NCBI GenBank assembly: GCA_012932295.1
Contig: JAAONU010000013.1
Coordinates: 38,516,627-38,580,626 of the forward strand
DNA length: 64,000 nt
Reading direction: 5' to 3'
DNA from: Cyclina sinensis
Taxonomy: Eukaryota; Mollusca; Bivalvia; Venerida; Veneridae
Shown: piece after piece, positions 31,789 to 44,200 of the stretch
Numbering within the stretch: position 1 is the first letter of the stretch
Layout: each line of letters begins with the position of its first letter
Notes under the pieces: model-generated
Databases searched by the model: none
What the model saw: only the letters and a program-made list of their open reading frames with translations
What the model was told of the DNA's origin: nothing
Translations under genes and position numbers: made by a program

Positions 31789-31829
31789 GAAACACCCTGT
31801 GTTATAGTTAGAGCTCACAGCATCAGTTA

Positions 31830-32274
31830 AAAAGTGTAATAATTTATGAAACAACCTGTATTATAGTTAGAGCTCACAGACTCAGTTATGATTCTTTTTC
31901 CATTGTTTTGATGCAAGTGATTTTCAGGCTCATTTTATTTTGTCTTGAACATAAGAAAATTGCAGCTGTGTTTAATCGTTTATTGACTTTATGGTTTCTG
32001 TACTGTCAATCAGCCTGATCTTAATTTTGCTGTTGATCTTAATTTGGGTGTAAGTGTGCTCATTTCATTTATTTGTTAATACAGTGTAAATTCAAGTGAT
32101 GTTGTTTTGATCCTTGTTTGTAAAAGATATAAGCTTAAAATGCAGATGAAAATCATGAATCTCACTTCTGCTTTTGTCCTACAGAGTTATTTTACAGAAA
32201 TGTTTATTAAATCATGAAGACTTAGTGTAAGCACAAAATTAGCAGTAAGTTTAATGGGTTTATTTTCGTTATAG
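31830..32274. other. Sequence directly upstream of the IARS1 start exon
   Basis: Apart from the 59-bp duplicate ending near 31889 I see nothing recognisable. It ends in a good splice acceptor (ttattttcgttatag, AG at 32273-32274), so it is most likely the last part of a 5'-UTR intron. Confidence 0.5.
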
Positions 32275-32278
32275 GAAA

Positions 32279-35200
32279 ATGGCACAGCCTGTGCCAGAGA
32301 AAATATCGTTCCCTGATGAGGAAGAGAAGACTTTGAAATACTGGAAAGAAATTGATGCCTTTAAAACTTCTTTGAAACTCTCAAAGGGGAAACCAAGGTA
32401 AATATTCAACTGATACTGAAATATTTGTATTGCTGTAGGTGTAGGATTGTCAAAGTTAATCACATTAAATGTAGAATTGTTACTAATGCTTTTTAAAAGA
32501 TTCTATAAAAAAGCCAGAGACGTAACCTTAGTTATGATCAGTCTTTAGTAAGTCATAATAGTTGAATTTGATTGCAACTTCTATGTTCCCCCTTCTGGTA
32601 CAAGAGCAGGTCAGGCTGCCAGTGACTGTGATTTGTTTACATAAGATGCTGGAACTTCACTCAACAGTTGATGTGAAGTAAGTAAGTTGTAACTAAAATG
32701 CCCATGAATAAAAAATAAACTGTACATTGTACTTCTAAAGAGTTTAAAAAGCCATATATGTGTGCACTGCTGCTTGAAGTGTATGGCCTTGTGTTAAACT
32801 ACTTGCATTTTCTCTCTTGATAGGTACACTTTCTACGACGGCCCTCCATTTGCAACAGGGCTGCCTCACTATGGCCATATTTTGGCAGGAACAATTAAAG
32901 ACGTGGTGACAAGATGGGCCCATCAGAGTGGCTACCATGTTGAGAGACGCTTTGGTTGGGATTGTCATGGTCTGCCAGTTGTGAGTATTGTGTTATACAT
33001 AGCATGATTACAGGTTTAGAATATTAATGTTTGGTTTACCATAGATATGTGATTTCAGAATGTTAGGACTAAAATTATGTTAAGTTAGGAAAAGGAAATG
33101 TTTTAACAATAAGTAATAAAGCATTTGAAAAAGTTTATATAATTGTTCTCACAGGAGTATGAGATAGACAAAACATTGGGAATAAAAGGTCCTGAAGATG
33201 TTGCCAAGATGGGAATAGAAGCCTACAATGCTGAATGTCGCAAAATTGTCATGAGATACTCTTCAGACTGGGAGGTACGTATACTTATTTTGATGGAATA
33301 GATGTCATTATGTTTCAAAGAAGTTTTGGTCAGCCTCGTTTTGTATATATATTTACAGAAAGTCAAATCTGTTCTCTCCGAGGAGAGACTTCTTTTTGTC
33401 TGATTAAGTTCACGTTGGATCTTGTTTAACTGTTAAAGCCAGTGTAATAGAATTTTTTCCACTGCAATATTTTTACATATGTGTGAACACTGCTGTGATA
33501 AGGATAAATTCATTCAACCTCTGACAACTGCATTATGGTAATCATTTGGCTTAGTGGTCTGAAGCATTGGTTGTTCAGTTTGGATTGCCTCTGCAAGCTC
33601 AATTGTGATTCTCACTCAGAAATGTACATTATCTTGGAATAATATAGTGACCTAATTATAACTTTATATTCCAGCACATTGTGACAAGGCTAGGACGCTG
33701 GATTGACTTTGAGAGAGATTATAAGACAATGTATCCCTGGTTCATGGAGTCCATTTGGTGGGTGTTCAAGGAACTTTACAACAAGGGACTTGTCTACAAG
33801 GGGTTTAAAGTAAGTTGGACTTAACTGCTGTTCTTGGTCAGAGAGTATTCTTGAGCTGTTTCTTCTTCAATTTTGCCAAATTTATGAGTAGATTTTTTTT
33901 AAAATCCTAGTCTGTTTCTTTAAACAGCATTCTCTCAAAAGTATAAAAATGTGTAATGTTTTTGGTTGTTCTCATTCTGAAGGTAGATAATTTACATATT
34001 TCAGTTTCCCTCATCTCTACATACAGATTAAAAGTATTTTAAACCACAAATAATAAATCACAGCAGAAAGATTCATTTAATCTTCAATTATTTTCCAATT
34101 GTAGGTGATGCCATTTTCGACAGCATGTAATACACCTTTGTCAAACTTTGAGTCTGGACAGAATTACAAGGATGTGGTAGATCCAGCAGGTTGGTTCTCC
34201 ATTTCAATAGTCTTTATTCTGTTTGGATCTCTGACTAAGTTTGAAGCTCTTTTCTAAATGGCTGGAGAAAAAAGATGTTTTACTACAGCAGTTATGTCTT
34301 TTTAAAAAACTAATAGGGTCTTAGACAGAAATATAATATTTCACAAAATACAAGTTAGACCTTTACAGCAGTCCTATATCTATAGCTTTAATGGTCAGAC
34401 TGGCTTATATGACATTTTTTAGCCTTGACCAGTATATCTGGTGAAGTTGATTAAACTTCTTGTCAGTAGATATTATCCTAAAGTGCCCTAAAATACGTGT
34501 AGCCAGTCTGTTTTGAGCACTTCTTCTTATGAACTTTATATTATATAATTGACGTTCTGCATGTCAACATTCAATTACATATCAGTTATTGAAAGTTAAT
34601 GATACAAATCAACAATACATCAAGGCTTGAGTAGTATCAGTATTCAGACCATTCTCTGAATTTTAAAGGGTTCATAAATCACTCTTTCAGAGCTTTGTCT
34701 TCACTGTATTTAACTTTTGCATTAAACCCTTTAGCGAAGACCTAGTATTAATGATGGATCAACATTCAGATTGTAAATGACTGAGATAGTTGTCAAAGCT
34801 TCAAAGCACTTATGAATTACTTTGGCTTTTACTTTGGTTTTGCTTGCTTAACAAATTTCCTAGTTTATAAAACAAATAGAGCAATTGAATGGTCAGTTGA
34901 TAATACTAGACTGGCACCTGACATACAAAGACTTAATCCAGTGTTGCACTAAAGGTCAGTTATCCTTTATCGCCCTAATTATCTCCAAAGGTGTTAATTC
35001 TAACAAGGAGCCCACATGTTAGGCATTAAGTTATGAAAACTCTGACATGCTCTGTAACAAAGTCTTTGATTAACTAAAAATGATTACCTTTCTTAATGAA
35101 ATTTACAACAGGCAAGATAATGTTGGTTTGTAATTCGCAAATGACAGTAAAAGATTAGGCATTTTCCTGATTGATTATGAATTCTGCATTTTGCTCTTGA

Positions 35201-38200
35201 AAATGGTAGGTTTGGTATTACCATTGGTAGGACAAGTTAATACATTGAAATACCAGTAGATTTTATCTACTGGCAGTGGAGTTCACATTTGTCAGATCTT
35301 AAAGTCATCTCTTGTTTGGAAAGATTTATGAGTCGGTCATTATTGATATGTAAATGAATAATCACTCATAAGTGGATCTCAGTAATTATGTGTACCTTTA
35401 CAAACTGAACTCACGAGAGCAAAACATTGTTGTCTTGAGCCTCTAAATATAAGTAACTTAACCATGATTTTATTCCAGTAATCATTAGCTTTCCCCTTGA
35501 GGATTCTCCAGATGTATCCATGATTGCCTGGACAACAACACCATGGACATTGCCAAGCAACCTCTCACTCTGTGTTAATCCAACTATGGAGTATGTCAAA
35601 GTTAGAGGTCAGCTCTTTGTTTTCTTTTTAGGATCCCAAAAAAACTAGATCATTTCTACATATGCTTGATGTCATGTATCATTTAAAAATTGATATCAGA
35701 GGGTTTAGGCATTGTCTTGTACTGAAGTTACTGTTAAATGACTTAATGACAAACTGTATTTCATTACTGAATATACTTTGAGCCAATACAAAATAGTCTT
35801 TGCTAGTTACATAAAAGGTAGTATAAATTGATACCACAGTGCAGAAATGTTTTAGTGCTACACTTTAAAGAAATACTTGTAACTCTTCTGCACTTTGGGA
35901 CAGAAATGTTCAACTCTAGAACTTTCCATGGATTATTTTGAAAAATCAAGAACTGCTGTTTTCATCGACATTGAAAATGACACTGTGTTTCTTAAATGAT
36001 TTCATATTGTCTCTGCTTGGGCAAAGAAGAAACTGTTATGCTACCTGTTTCAGACAATAACACAAGCAATGTCTATATTATGATGGAAGCAAGGCTAGAG
36101 GCTTTGTTCAAGCATCCAGATGAATATACGATTCTAGAAAAGTAAGTATATGGTATATACTTTTAAATGATTATTTTAGTTTATATGATACATAATTTAT
36201 TTATGAGACCTTTTAACTGTTTGATAGTGTGGAAAGCTGCAAGTTAAAGATGCTAATAATGGATGAAACTCAAAACAGGTTTTATTGTGACTGGGAAATA
36301 TGGAAAACTTCTTCAGTAGAAATTCAGTAATTGGATATGATTTGTTTTAAACGAAATATATGTCACTTACAAACATGCTTGTATTTTGAAATTGGCCATC
36401 CAAATCACATGTAGTTGTGCAAGAAGAGGTAAAACTCATTCACATGATAATTATTTCCTGTATTTCAGATTCCCAGGACAGGTGCTGGAGAATAAAAGAT
36501 ACAAACCTCTCTTCCCATACTTCACATATGTAAGTACATTTGCAGTTACTGCCCTTGATTTGGCAGTAATACTTAATGTTTAAGAACATGCTCAAAGTGA
36601 TCAACAATTGTTTTCAGAGATGACTGAGTAAAAAAAGAAAAGAGCATAAGATAAAACATATTTTAAAAAGAAAAATTGAAATATCCACTGTTACCTTAAG
36701 AACAGAGAATTTATCTGAATTTCTTGGTTGTTTTGTATACAGGGTGGTATTAAAGAAAGTTCATCCACATTATGTTTTTAATATGGTTCCATTTGTTTTG
36801 AAGCAAGAAAATTTAAAACTTGTACTTCTGTTCAGGAGTTACTGATTTACTGATTTCATTCCTAGTTGTTATCAGAATCTGATTTCTTTGAAGTTAAACA
36901 TTTGTATCAATACTTGTATCTCTAAAATAATGATCCTGATATGAAATGGGGAACTGGTACAAAAATACAAGAACCAGTACAAAAATACAAGGAACAGCTT
37001 TTAAATATTGGAAATTTTAATAATTACAATTTCTGATATCTGTTTGATGTTGTCTGATGAAGGAAAGAACTATGAACAAAATATAAGCTAGGTGAAGCAA
37101 ACCACAAAACATAAAACAGACAATTTGATGCGAATTTTATCCAGAAAATGAAGGGAAAAAAATTTAGACAAATCTTTATACTGTAATTTTTTGAGTTCAT
37201 AACTGTATAACCTAGTACATAGTTTGTGTTTTTGGAAAATCGTTGACTTTTTAAATTTTTTATCATCTTTGTAGGTAATAAAATCTTAAAAGTATTTGAA
37301 TATAGAACTGCCATTAGAAAAGGCAGGACTGCTTATATAATGTCTTCAAACTTTCTCAACACCATAAACATATACAGTCAAACTTGCCTATGCGACCCTC
37401 TGAATTAAACGACTTCCTGTTGTAAATGACCCTATTTAAGACTGCCTGAAGTAAATCACTATATAAAGTCAATGAATTAAATGACTACCTGGCTGACACA
37501 ACAAACGACAGTAAGTTTTGCATCCCTTGATGTTTATTTGGCTGAATTAAATGACTTTAGTGCATTTTTCGCAGTCAATATTATGTAAAAAACACATTTT
37601 CGCACTTCATACCTTTGTGGACACAACAGCGCCGTAGCCTCGACCTTGTGGCATAATTGTGTCTGTGCATTTTCACAGTTCCTTAACCAAATCATTGCAC
37701 TGGATGTATATTCCAATTGCATCACGAAACAACTGGTCATAACTGTCCAAGATTTAGAGAGAAAAAAAACATTAAAAATATTATCTAAACCTATGAATGA
37801 AAGTATGGTTACAACTGTTTCACCAGTTGTTACGTGCCAATAGGCATGATTACAACTGTTTGGCCAGTCATTACCTGTTGATAGGCATGATTACAACTGT
37901 TTAATCACTTGCGGAGAAATTGGTTAGTAAACTGGTTGGATACCCAGAAACACTGGTTAGGTGGACTGACCGCCGGGATATAACCTTAGCTGTTAAAATG
38001 GCGTTAAACCCCAATCAAACCAAACAACTGTTTGACCAGGCGTTACATGTTGATAGGCATGATTACAACTGTTTAAAAAGTTGTTATTTGTGTATAAAGA
38101 CCTGTACAAGCATCCAGGCATATCGAATACTGGTGCAAAGATGGCTGACAGAACACACAAAAAAATTTTGAAGAAATCAAAAATCAAGAGATGAAAGATG

Positions 38201-41200
38201 AACTGTTGTACAACATAATTACAGTACTTAGACAGTTTTAAAGAGGCTGTACTCCAGATTTGACATAAAAAAAAATTTTTTCATAAATTATATATTTAGA
38301 TGCCGTGAGATTATAACAACATAATATTTTACTTCAAAACTGAATATAAAAGTCAAAATAGAATAAAAAAAATATTTTTCCTCCAGCCTGATTTGAACTC
38401 TGGACCCTCATGTTAACAAAATATTTCCAACGCTTTTACTGTCACCACCATCGCCGCATGTGATATTACAGATATTTACTTTAAATCTTATACGATATAG
38501 TTATACCGTCGCGTTACGGTATAGCACTTTGAAAGGGAAAAAAAATCAATTTATAATGTAATTATTTGACTTATTTTTTGTCAATAAGTTATTTTTTAAG
38601 CATTAGTCATAAATATTACAAGAAATTTATAATACAAGAAAACTTACTTTTTTTTGTCATCTGGAGCAGAGCCCCTTTAAAAAGGATTTAAAAGTTTTTT
38701 ACTCATTTCATATTCCACAATGTCAGGCATACAGACTATAACGAACACATTAAGATATTTCAGCGTTTTTATTTTATTTTTAAACATGATGATTTTTATA
38801 ACATTGGATGTACAAATGTTTATTTTTAAAACCATGTTAACTCTATAATATAATAAATTATGTAAGGAGAGATTATCTTATATTTTCAACAAAACAGAAT
38901 AACACAATCTAAGAAAATATAAACATGCACATATAGCAGTATGAAACAGCTGACTACATTTTTTGTGGACCTGGCTTAAAAGACTCAGTGTCATATGTGA
39001 CTTTTTTGGGATGGTCCCATGGAAAGTAACATATGACAAGTTTGACTGTACATTTCTGTAAAATTATTAAAACTAAAAGTCTCTGGGGGCACATGTTTGT
39101 TCTCAGTTACCATAACAAAAATCTGTGGCTTCAGACTTTTTTTTTACATACAGATATGTACACTTATATCTTTTATTTGTTTGTTTAATTTTACTGTTGT
39201 AGATGCGTGAAAAGTCAGGTGCATTCCGTGTACTGTGTGACAGTTACGTTACAGCTGAGAGTGGTACTGGCGTAGTACACCAGGCCCCATACTTTGGAGA
39301 GGTAATGTAAAAATCAAATAATTATGCATCTACAAATAATGCAGTTATGCACCTTCCAATGTTTTGTCTCATCCTTACGTTTGTGTGTGTTATTGTGTGC
39401 ATTTAGGGGACTTAAAATGGTAGTTAATTTGTTTATTTCCAACAGACTTTGCATTTTTTTATGCCCTGGGAGATTTTTTTTCCCTTTAGCAACTTAGACA
39501 AACACTTTGCTCAAGGGACAGGAATTAGATAACCAGATTTGCAGTTTTATATCTGAGTCCCCATGATAATCCTTACACCTCAGCAGTGTAGCAAAACATT
39601 AGTAGGTGTGTTACAGGCACTATATTATTTCAGATTCTTAAAAGTACAATTTTTGAGAAAATTTGGATCATCTGGTGGAAGAATCTGGCACTTTCCCTAT
39701 AAAAACTGTGCTGTTGAACTTTACGGCCAACTTGTTTCTTGATTGTGTCCTTATTAAGAATGAAAAGAATTAGTGAGATATGAAGATAAAGTCCTTCTCT
39801 ACAGAGCTGTTTATTGTCTTGTTTGATGTTCCTGCATCCTACATTCCAACTCCATCCACAGTCCCTTTCACAAGATAAACAATTTGAAATTCCTCCATCC
39901 TCATTGTCGAGTGAAGGTTTACTAAAACTTGTTTTTCCCAAGAACTATACCAGTGTTGGTACTTACATTTGTGTCTGCTCCGAGCCTGGATGCATTCAAG
40001 TCAGCCATCCAGTCACTCCTAGTATCCAGGGTCTAGAGAAGAAGGCATAATTCTGTAATGTGTATATACTTGTTTAGCTTAGGCTGTTTTATCATCTGTG
40101 TTGGATTCACTTCAAGGAGCAGTTTAACCCTCTTCAGTAAAAGTCTGTCATGGCACTGAAGAGTATGACATTGAAGTTGAAGTTAGCTCAGTTTTTACCC
40201 TCCACTCCGTCACATGTAATATTTGGAAATCTGCATAAATTAGAAGTCTGTTTACTATATGGCACCTATATTTGAGCACTAAGTTAAATTATATTTTGGC
40301 AGCAGATGTTTAAAAAACAAGCAGATTTAAATTTCATATCCCGCCATACTAGAATCCTAGGTGAAAATTGGTAATTTATGAAAAAGAATGTTGGTATGTG
40401 TTTCTGCTTGAATCTTCAATAATTCAAATTATATTCAAACTTAGTAGACAAAAAAAGATAATTGTGAGTTCCATTTTCACTTTATGTTTTATCATATTTA
40501 TCAGGATGATCAGCGTGTATGTTTGAAGTATGGTATCATCACAAAAGATATGGAAATGATCTGTCCAGTTGATGCCAGTGGCCGGTTCACCTCCGAAGTC
40601 ACAGATTTCAATGGACTTTACATCAAGGTATTGTATTAATATCTCAACCAGATTTGCATCAAGATTACAGGTCCTGAAATGTCACTAGGAAGATGTGTTA
40701 AGCATCTGTTGTGCTATACAAGAAGTATCTTTAAAAAAATAAAATGGTAATTATAGGGATTAAAATAACATACAATGTGTTTTACAACTATGGATTGTAT
40801 TGTATAAATATTTATATACATTTTTCCCAAAATGGATTTTGATATGCATCTACACCAAGTGTTTTGAGAAAACAACATTACAATTATCGAAGAAACTCAA
40901 ACTCAGTCAGGGATGATTTATTAAAATTTCATGAATATGAAGTATATATTTCAGCAATTTGTCATCTCTCATTATTTCGGCATTGTCTTATGTCATCATC
41001 AGATAAGTAAAAAAAGGGGTTAGACAGCTGTGCCGAAAAATGTTAAACTTGTCAGAATGTAGGTATCAGTCAAGCAGTATTTGTATGAAAACAGAAGTGT
41101 ACTTCAGTTTTAAAATCCACATACCATTCAACAGTGCATCTAAACTTTTGAAAATACAGAGTAAATATGTTCTGATCCTTGTTGTTTTGGGCTTTAAAAG

Positions 41201-44200
41201 GGGAAAAAGATAAAGTAAACTGTCAGGTTAACTAAGTCCATTCCATGATTTCTTATTTTCTTATTTGCACCATCTTTTGGGAGATGTATGAAGGTAAGAT
41301 AGCTGATTTATAGTCATGAAATCTTTCTCTAAGTGATTGTAAATTTTATGTTACCACATTTGATTGGTGTTTTTAGAAAATTGTTAGTTTCTTGCAAAGA
41401 GGTTTAAAGAAACCACTTCCATGAACTAGTGGCTATAAGTCACCTGCTCTGGTGAACATAATAGAATTTCTGTTGCAAACAGCTTTAACTACAACACCGA
41501 AAACTTAATTACAGTATTGTTTAGATACTTCTTTCCAAGTATGCGTAAAACTTAACAAAACCAAGGAAGCTAAACAATGCTAACTTGACCTCAGAGGTAA
41601 TAAATTGTCCAATTTCAGGATGCAGATAAGAAGATTATGAAAAAATTGAAAGAGGAGCACCGACTGGTACATCAGAGTGAAACCAAACATAGCTACCCTT
41701 TCTGCTGGAGGTCTGAGACCCCGCTTATCTACAAGGCAGTGCCAAGCTGGTTTGTGAGGGTGGAGCAAGCTCAAGAACAGCTCCTGTATAATAACTCACA
41801 GACATATTGGTAAATGTTTCTTACATTGATACATCATTTATGAGATATGAAAATTTCAAATTTTAGCAGTTATTTTCTGTCAAAAAGTATACTGTATTTT
41901 AGAGGTCATACTACAAGAAACCAGAAGACGTTATCTGTGGAATTATGCAAGACACAGAAGTCATCAGCTGTTCATATTTGTTTTCCTTGAAAGACCATGT
42001 TGAAGTGACACAGATAATCGTCAAAAAGTCTCTTCATTAGATTTCCATTCTAGCCTTTAGTGTTTGCGGATCAGTGTGATAGCTTTCAAAGACAGTATTA
42101 ATAATGGATGATCTTTCAAAATGAGGGACTGCTTTCTTTTGAAGGATTAAGCACTATTAATGAAAGGTTCTTTTACAAAAAGGGTACCAGACTTTGTGAA
42201 GGAAAAGCGGTTTGGAAACTGGTTGCGCGAAGCTAGGGACTGGGCCATCTCTCGGAACCGGTACTGGGGTACCCCGATTCCACTGTGGGTATCAGAAGAT
42301 ATGGAAGAAGTAGTGTGTGTTGGATCTATAGAAGAGCTGAAGCAACTGACTGGCATCCAAGATATCAAAGACCTGCATAGAGAAACGTATGTTCCATGTT
42401 ACAGAAATTCAATATATGACAATAATTTATTATGCTTTGACTTAGAAGGTTCAAAATGATTGCACTACTTTGTTTCAGCACTGTGTGTCTTTATCAAGAA
42501 GAAAAATGATAATTATGATAAAAAATGTTAATAACATAAACTATTCTTTAAAGGTAGGTCACCTGCCAATTACATGTGATTGATATAATGAATGTTAAAA
42601 TTGAAAAATTTTCATCTTTATTCGTGATACAGCAGATTTACAATATACATGTATCAGCATATTACGCATGTTTGCATTATCAGTTCCCATTGGACAGTCC
42701 TGATGTTGATATTATCCATGTACACAGTTGATTCATTCATACAACCCCTTGGAATGATAAATTTGCTGCCAGTTCGTGACTAAATGTTTAGGCCAAAGAT
42801 GACAGTATTTTGAATAGTTATGTGGCCACTTTAAATGGTTGTTAGCTTATGTTGACATGTCCAGCAAACAAGGTTATTTTATTTTATTTTAACATTAATA
42901 ATCAGCCATATAACCTGTCAGTAATCTCTGTAATGAATAATATTTATATTTCAGGATTGATAAATTGACCATTCCATCCAAGTTGGGTAAAGGTGTACTA
43001 AGACGTGTATCAGAGGTGTTTGACTGTTGGTTTGAGAGTGGCAGTATGCCCTATGCTCAGGTCCACTACCCATTTGAAAACAAGAAAGAGTTTGATGACT
43101 CTTTCCCAGCAGACTTTATTGCTGAGGGCATTGACCAGACCAGAGGATGGTGAGTAGAGAAACATTAAGTTAAATACAAGTGTAAGATGCTTGTTTTGTT
43201 TTTCCAAATATTACTACTTTTATTGATCAGTTACTGTCTTTCAACCAAGTGTGGCCAACTTTTTCAGGGACACTTAGAACACCTATAACCAATAATCTGT
43301 GAACAATATTGTATTACTTAAGCAGAAAAATAGTAACTCTTTTTTAGGAAAACTGATTTTTAATCCCTAACCCTTTAAAATTTCTGAAATGACCTTTTCT
43401 GTCATTGATTTTAGACAGTATGATTTATAATTGGTAGAGCAATTAATGTCAGATTTCTTCCAGAATAGCAGACAGTTATCAAACTGTACAGATGTGCAAG
43501 CCAGTAGTGGTCTGTACTGGTCATAAAGGAAAAACAGTTGCTATCTGCAGGGTCAAGGTTGGCTGTTATTATCAAAATTGAACAGAGGCCATGTTCTTTA
43601 TAAGAAATGATACTTACTTATAGTTATTTCAGTAAAGTATTGAGGATCAGACTTCAGTTGAAGAAATGAGTTACAGAAAGTTATCTTTCAGGTTTTACAC
43701 ACTACTTGTCTTATCTACTCTACTGTTTGGAAAGCCACCATTTAAGAATCTTGTGTGCAACGGTCTAGTTCTGGCATCGTAAGTCATATTCTGCAATGTT
43801 TTTTATTTCCTCTGCTATTTTCACTATTACTTAAGAATAATATTGGTAGAAAAATATACTCTCAAAATTTAAGTTCATGTTACTCTTACTGGTAAGATTT
43901 GAATATCATTTGAATATCACTGATGTCCAGTCATAGACAGAAGTTTTTATTGGGTTTACATGAATTAACAAGTCACCTGCTTTGCATTGATTTTTCTTGA
44001 AATGCATATAATATTATCTTCATAAAAAACATTTTGCTACAGCTTTTTGTCCTGTAGGGACACTAATCATCTTCAAACAAAATCTTGTTGTATACCAGTT
44101 GTTTGTATTTATTCTTTCTTAGTGATGGACAGAAGATGAGTAAGAGAAAGAAGAACTACCCTGACCCTCTAGAGATAGTCCATAAATACGGGGCTGATGC

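Larger units (their letters stand above)
28344..31805 (+). mobile_element. Tc1/mariner-superfamily relic, split by a hAT-like insertion
   Basis: Left end at 28344: CAGGGTTTTTCATATTATAT. The inverted right end matches about 25 of 31 positions and is itself split: it reads inward from about 29345 to the insertion point at 29391 and resumes at 31789. It encloses the transposase relic 28551-29209. The right boundary is blurred because the terminal segment is directly duplicated (31789-31829 and 31848-31889, 59 bp apart). Confidence 0.7.
37375..39048. mobile_element. Pogo/Tc1-type element (1.67 kb) in IARS1 intron 8, carrying further insertions
   Basis: Perfect 12-bp terminal inverted repeats CAGTCAAACTTG / CAAGTTTGACTG, each flanked by TA (37373-37374, 39049-39050). 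The left subterminal 'gcgaccctctgaattaaacgac' style resembles pogo/Tigger MITEs. No transposase is recognisable. It encloses a short tandem repeat (about 37800-38090, units with 'aggcatgattacaactgttt'), a SINE (37903-38023) and a piggyBac-like MITE (38242-38676). Confidence 0.7.
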
